Assembly: GCF_001412535.1 (NCBI RefSeq)
Contig: NZ_CP011774.1
Coordinates: forward strand, 2,413,501 to 2,477,500
Length of the DNA stretch: 64,000 nucleotides
DNA from: Limnohabitans sp. 63ED37-2
GTDB taxonomy: Bacteria > Pseudomonadota > Gammaproteobacteria > Burkholderiales > Burkholderiaceae_C
Direction of reading: 5' to 3'
Shown here: positions 61,289 to 64,000 of the stretch, in pieces
How positions within the stretch are numbered: the stretch's first letter is position 1
How the letters are laid out: each line of letters starts with the position of its first letter
Program-made: the position numbers and the translations under genes
The notes under the pieces: model-generated
What the model was told of the DNA's origin: nothing
Seen by the model: the letters and a program-made list of their open reading frames with translations, nothing else
Databases searched by the model: none

Positions 61289-62577
61289 GCCCGGCCTCCG
61301 CGCATCATTTGTTTGTTTTCGGCGTCGATGCGCAGCACGATGGCAATGGCCACCAAGTTCATCATGATGGCCGAGCCTCCGTAACTCATCAGTGGCAATG
61401 TCAAGCCCTTGGTGGGCAAGGCGCCTAGGTTCACACCCATGTTGATGAAGGCCTGAAAGCCGATCCAAATGCCCACGCCTTGTGCTACCAGGCCGGAAAA
61501 CACTTTTTCCAGCGCAATCGACTGTCGCCCAATCACCATGATGCGGCGGCTGAGCCACAAGAACAGACCAATCACCAAGGTCACACCGACCAAGCCAAAC
61601 TCTTCACCAATCACGGCCAACAAAAAGTCGGTGTGGGCTTCGGGCAACCAATGGAGTTTTTCGACACTGCCGCCCAGGCCCACACCCCAGACCTCGCCGC
61701 GGCCAATCGCGATCAAGGAGTGCGTCAACTGGTAGCCCTTGCCCAGCGCATGTTCGGCACTGAAAGGATCGAGATACGCAAAGATCCGCTCCCGGCGCCA
61801 AGGCGACTCGGCGATCATGATCACAAAGGCCAGGACCAGAATGCCCAAAATCAGGAAGAACATCCGGGCATTCACGCCACCCAGGAACAAGATGCCCATG
61901 GCGATGGTGGCGATCACCATGAAGGCGCCCATGTCCGGCTCGGCCAGCAAGAACACACCCGCCAGGCCCACCGCTGCGCCCATGGGCAGCACGGCTTTGA
62001 AGAATTTCTCCTTCACGTCCATCTTGCGCACCATGTAATCGGCGGCATAAATGATGGTGGCCAGCTTGGCCAATTCAGACGGCTGGAAGTTCATGACACC
62101 AAAGGAAATCCAGCGCCGTGCACCGTTCACACCTTTGCCGATGAAAGGAATCAACACCAAGGCCAACAAGATCAAAGAAAACACAAACAAGGGACGGGCC
62201 ACTTTTTCCCAGGTCTCCATGCGCACCTGAAAGACCAGCAGGGCCATGATGCAACCCACCCCCATGGAAATCACATGGCGTGTGAGGAAATGGGTGTTGC
62301 TGTAGCGCGAAAAACGCGGGTTGTCCGGCATCGCAATCGAGGCCGAATACACCATGACCATGCCCCAAAGCAGCAAGGCCACCACCACCCAGACCAAGGC
62401 TTGGTCCACGCTTTGCATGCGGGCAGGACGACCATTGATGCGACCGGCCATGCCGTACTCGCCCAGATTCACCGGCAAGCCCTGCGAGCTCGAACCCATC
62501 CCACTCCCAGAGAAGCGGTGGAACAGGCCAGCAACAGATTGCTGAAGGCGTTGCGGGAAAGTCATGGTTTCGCTCAC
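61285..62577 (-). CDS. ftsW: SEDS peptidoglycan glycosyltransferase FtsW
   Basis: Polymerises lipid II at the division septum with FtsI. The 430 residues have about ten helices starting near 60, the SEDS motif NFQPSELAKLATII (about 161-174) and the conserved EEFGLVG loop plus GGSAI near the end. The start is taken as GTG 62577, whose GTGA overlaps the murD stop; ATG 62565 is a possible alternative. The first 55 residues are a variable cytosolic tail. Confidence 0.96.
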   Translation of the reverse strand: MSETMTFPQRLQQSVAGLFHRFSGSGMGSSSQGLPVNLGEYGMAGRINGRPARMQSVDQALVWVVVALLLWGMVMVYSASIAMPDNPRFSRYSNTHFLTRHVISMGVGCIMALLVFQVRMETWEKVARPLFVFSLILLALVLIPFIGKGVNGARRWISFGVMNFQPSELAKLATIIYAADYMVRKMDVKEKFFKAVLPMGAAVGLAGVFLLAEPDMGAFMVIATIAMGILFLGGVNARMFFLILGILVLAFVIMIAESPWRRERIFAYLDPFSAEHALGKGYQLTHSLIAIGRGEVWGVGLGGSVEKLHWLPEAHTDFLLAVIGEEFGLVGVTLVIGLFLWLSRRIMVIGRQSIALEKVFSGLVAQGVGIWIGFQAFINMGVNLGALPTKGLTLPLMSYGGSAIMMNLVAIAIVLRIDAENKQMMRGGRA

Positions 62578-64000
62578 AGCCCGCCCTCCATGGCCACACC
62601 CGCTGCCTCGGCCAAGCTCGCCACGGCTTGCACAAACACCTCGGCGCGGTGGCCGTAGTTGTCAAACATGTCAAAGCTCGCGCAAGCGGGCGACATCAAG
62701 ACCGCATCGCCACTGCGGGCGATGGCCGCAGCTTGTGCCACGGCGGCCTGCATGTCTGCGGCATCGTGCAGCGGCACGTCGGTGCCTTGCAGCGCTTCGC
62801 GGATCACGTGGGCGTCGCGACCGATCAAGACCACACCCCGGGCAAAACGCTGAACGGGATCGGCCAAAGGCGAGAAGTCCTGGCCCTTGCCATCACCGCC
62901 CAAAATGACCACCACACGGCGGTCTGCGCCCAGGCCTTGCAAGGCTGCGACCGTCGCGCCGACGTTGGTGCCCTTGCTGTCATCAAAAAATTCAACCTCT
63001 TGGATGATGGCCACCGGCTCGACACGGTGCGGCTCGCCGCGGTATTCGCGCAGGCCATACAGCATGGGGCCCAGCGCACAACCTGCGCTGCTGGCCAGCG
63101 CCAAAGCAGCGAGCGCATTGACCGCGTTGTGGCGTCCACGAATCCGCAAGGCGTCGGCGGGCATCAGGCGCTGGATGTGCAGCTCTTCGGCTTCATCTTT
63201 GCGGCGGCGACGTGTTTCATCGGCCTCCAGGGCACGGACCAGCCAGGTCATGCCGTGGGTGACTTCGATACCAAAGTCGCCTGGTCGCTGGGGCATGTCG
63301 CCACCAAACAGCACAGCAGCGCGCTCAACAGGCTTTTGCAACTTCACACGCACGGGCTCGGGCCGCATGGCCATGACTTGAGCGTCTTCGCGGTTGAGCA
63401 CCATCAGGGCCTGTGCACCAAAAATGCGGGCTTTGGCTGCAGCATAGGCGGCCATGCTGCCGTGCCAATCGAGGTGGTCTTGCGAGATGTTCAGCACGGT
63501 GGCAGCGGTCGGCTCAAAGCCTTCGCAGCTGTCGAGCTGGAAGCTGGACAATTCCAGCACCCACACCTGTGGCAAAGCCTGAGCCATGGGATCGTGAACA
63601 GCAGGCGCAACGGGCAGCGGCAGTTCAGCGGCGACCTCTTCATCCAAGCTGTCCAGCGCCTCGTCGGTATCGGTGGTATCGGCGGCCTCGCTTGCGGGCT
63701 CATCCTGAGCATGGGTGAACGTTTCTGTAACCGTCGTGGCCGAAGACTGCTCACTGACCAGATCTGGGTTTTCAAGCTCAGCCGCGGCGCGTTCAGCGGC
63801 TTCTTGTTCGACCTGCAATTGCGCTTGCGCGATGGCTTCGGTCAAGGTGTCCAGCAGTGTGGGGCCAATGTTGCCCGCCACTTTCACGGTTTTGCCCGCA
63901 CGCGCTACCAGCTGTCCGGTGAGGGACGTGACCGTGGTCTTGCCATTGGTGCCGGTGATGGCCAGCACCTGCGGGGCGTAGCCAAAGCGTGTCTTCAAAT
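62574..64000 (-). CDS. murD: UDP-MurNAc-L-alanine--D-glutamate ligase (5' end cut; with insertion)
   Basis: Adds D-glutamate to UDP-MurNAc-L-Ala. The N-terminal UDP-binding domain lies beyond the window; 475 residues are visible. The P-loop ITGTNGKTTVTSL and GNIG block are followed by an acidic, Ala/Glu-rich insertion (about 63570-63827) before the sequence resumes with VLELSSFQLDS. The C-terminal domain has FFDDSKGTNVGAT and SPACASFDMFDNYGHRAEVF. A second small charged insert (RRRRKDEAEE) occurs later. The stop overlaps ftsW. Confidence 0.95.
   Translation of the reverse strand, partial: LKTRFGYAPQVLAITGTNGKTTVTSLTGQLVARAGKTVKVAGNIGPTLLDTLTEAIAQAQLQVEQEAAERAAAELENPDLVSEQSSATTVTETFTHAQDEPASEAADTTDTDEALDSLDEEVAAELPLPVAPAVHDPMAQALPQVWVLELSSFQLDSCEGFEPTAATVLNISQDHLDWHGSMAAYAAAKARIFGAQALMVLNREDAQVMAMRPEPVRVKLQKPVERAAVLFGGDMPQRPGDFGIEVTHGMTWLVRALEADETRRRRKDEAEELHIQRLMPADALRIRGRHNAVNALAALALASSAGCALGPMLYGLREYRGEPHRVEPVAIIQEVEFFDDSKGTNVGATVAALQGLGADRRVVVILGGDGKGQDFSPLADPVQRFARGVVLIGRDAHVIREALQGTDVPLHDAADMQAAVAQAAAIARSGDAVLMSPACASFDMFDNYGHRAEVFVQAVASLAEAAGVAMEGGL

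Noticed and set aside
1..64000. tRNA genes, CRISPR arrays, insertion sequences and prophage genes
   Set aside because: No cloverleaf-like sequences, regularly spaced repeats, transposase or integrase proteins, or target duplications were recognised by eye. A tRNAscan, CRISPR and IS search would settle this.

Overview
The window reads as a chromosomal segment of a Gram-negative betaproteobacterium, most likely order Burkholderiales, family Comamonadaceae (Limnohabitans/Rhodoferax-like). The evidence is gene order: bamE-dapB-exbB-exbD-leuS-lptE-holA-proA, hpf-ptsN-hprK, a divergent uvrA / MFS-ssb pair, and the mur-fts-lpxC cluster, all with protein sequences of that type and high GC. This placement is inferred from family and synteny knowledge; no search was run. 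Genes are packed tightly, no gene-free stretch exceeds 300 bases, and I saw no tRNA, rRNA, insertion sequence, prophage or CRISPR array.

Layout. 1-10.9 kb (minus strand): kup (cut by the window edge), gshA, proA, holA, lptE, leuS, an ExbD/ExbB pair, dapB and bamE. 10.97-13.3 kb: fur on the plus strand converges on the hpf-ptsN-hprK nitrogen-PTS/ribosome-hibernation block. 13.6-24.5 kb: an MFS exporter, a patatin phospholipase, corA with a structured leader, mtnN, fadD, pntAB, and a Nudix hydrolase-TauE pair facing pntAB across a striking palindrome. 24.5-29.1 kb (minus): two SGNH hydrolases, an MBOAT O-acyltransferase and a membrane-anchored lytic transglycosylase in one apparent operon, then divergent mnmA. 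30.3-37.2 kb (minus): tcuB, tcuA, an unusual SDR, a LysR regulator, a DUF3422 protein and a TehA/SLAC1-type channel. 37.3-43.3 kb: ssb, MFS, uvrA, a glutaredoxin-like protein and a CYTH protein. 43.4-50.2 kb: a catabolic island with thioesterase, MerR regulator, two beta-lactamase-fold serine hydrolases, acyl-CoA ligase, GST and an ACAD10/11-like acyl-CoA dehydrogenase. 50.3-53.4 kb: MFS, pyrF and an EamA transporter. 53.5-64 kb (minus): murD(partial)-ftsW-murG-murC-ddl-ftsQ-ftsA-ftsZ-lpxC, the division and cell-wall cluster.

How the genes work together. Envelope biogenesis dominates: LPS assembly (lptE, lpxC), outer-membrane protein assembly (bamE), peptidoglycan precursors (dapB, murD/G/C, ddl) and the divisome (ftsW/Q/A/Z). 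The most interesting candidate system is the operon at 24.47-29.08 kb. A lytic transglycosylase heads an MBOAT-SGNH-SGNH cassette, which suggests acetylation of a periplasmic glycan, possibly peptidoglycan, where O-acetylation is known to block lytic transglycosylases. Other leads are a perfect palindrome carrying two opposed extended -10 boxes between pntA and the Nudix gene, a leader-ORF/hairpin arrangement in front of corA, an SDR lacking the catalytic Tyr in front of tcuAB, and a roughly 85-90 residue acidic insertion in MurD.
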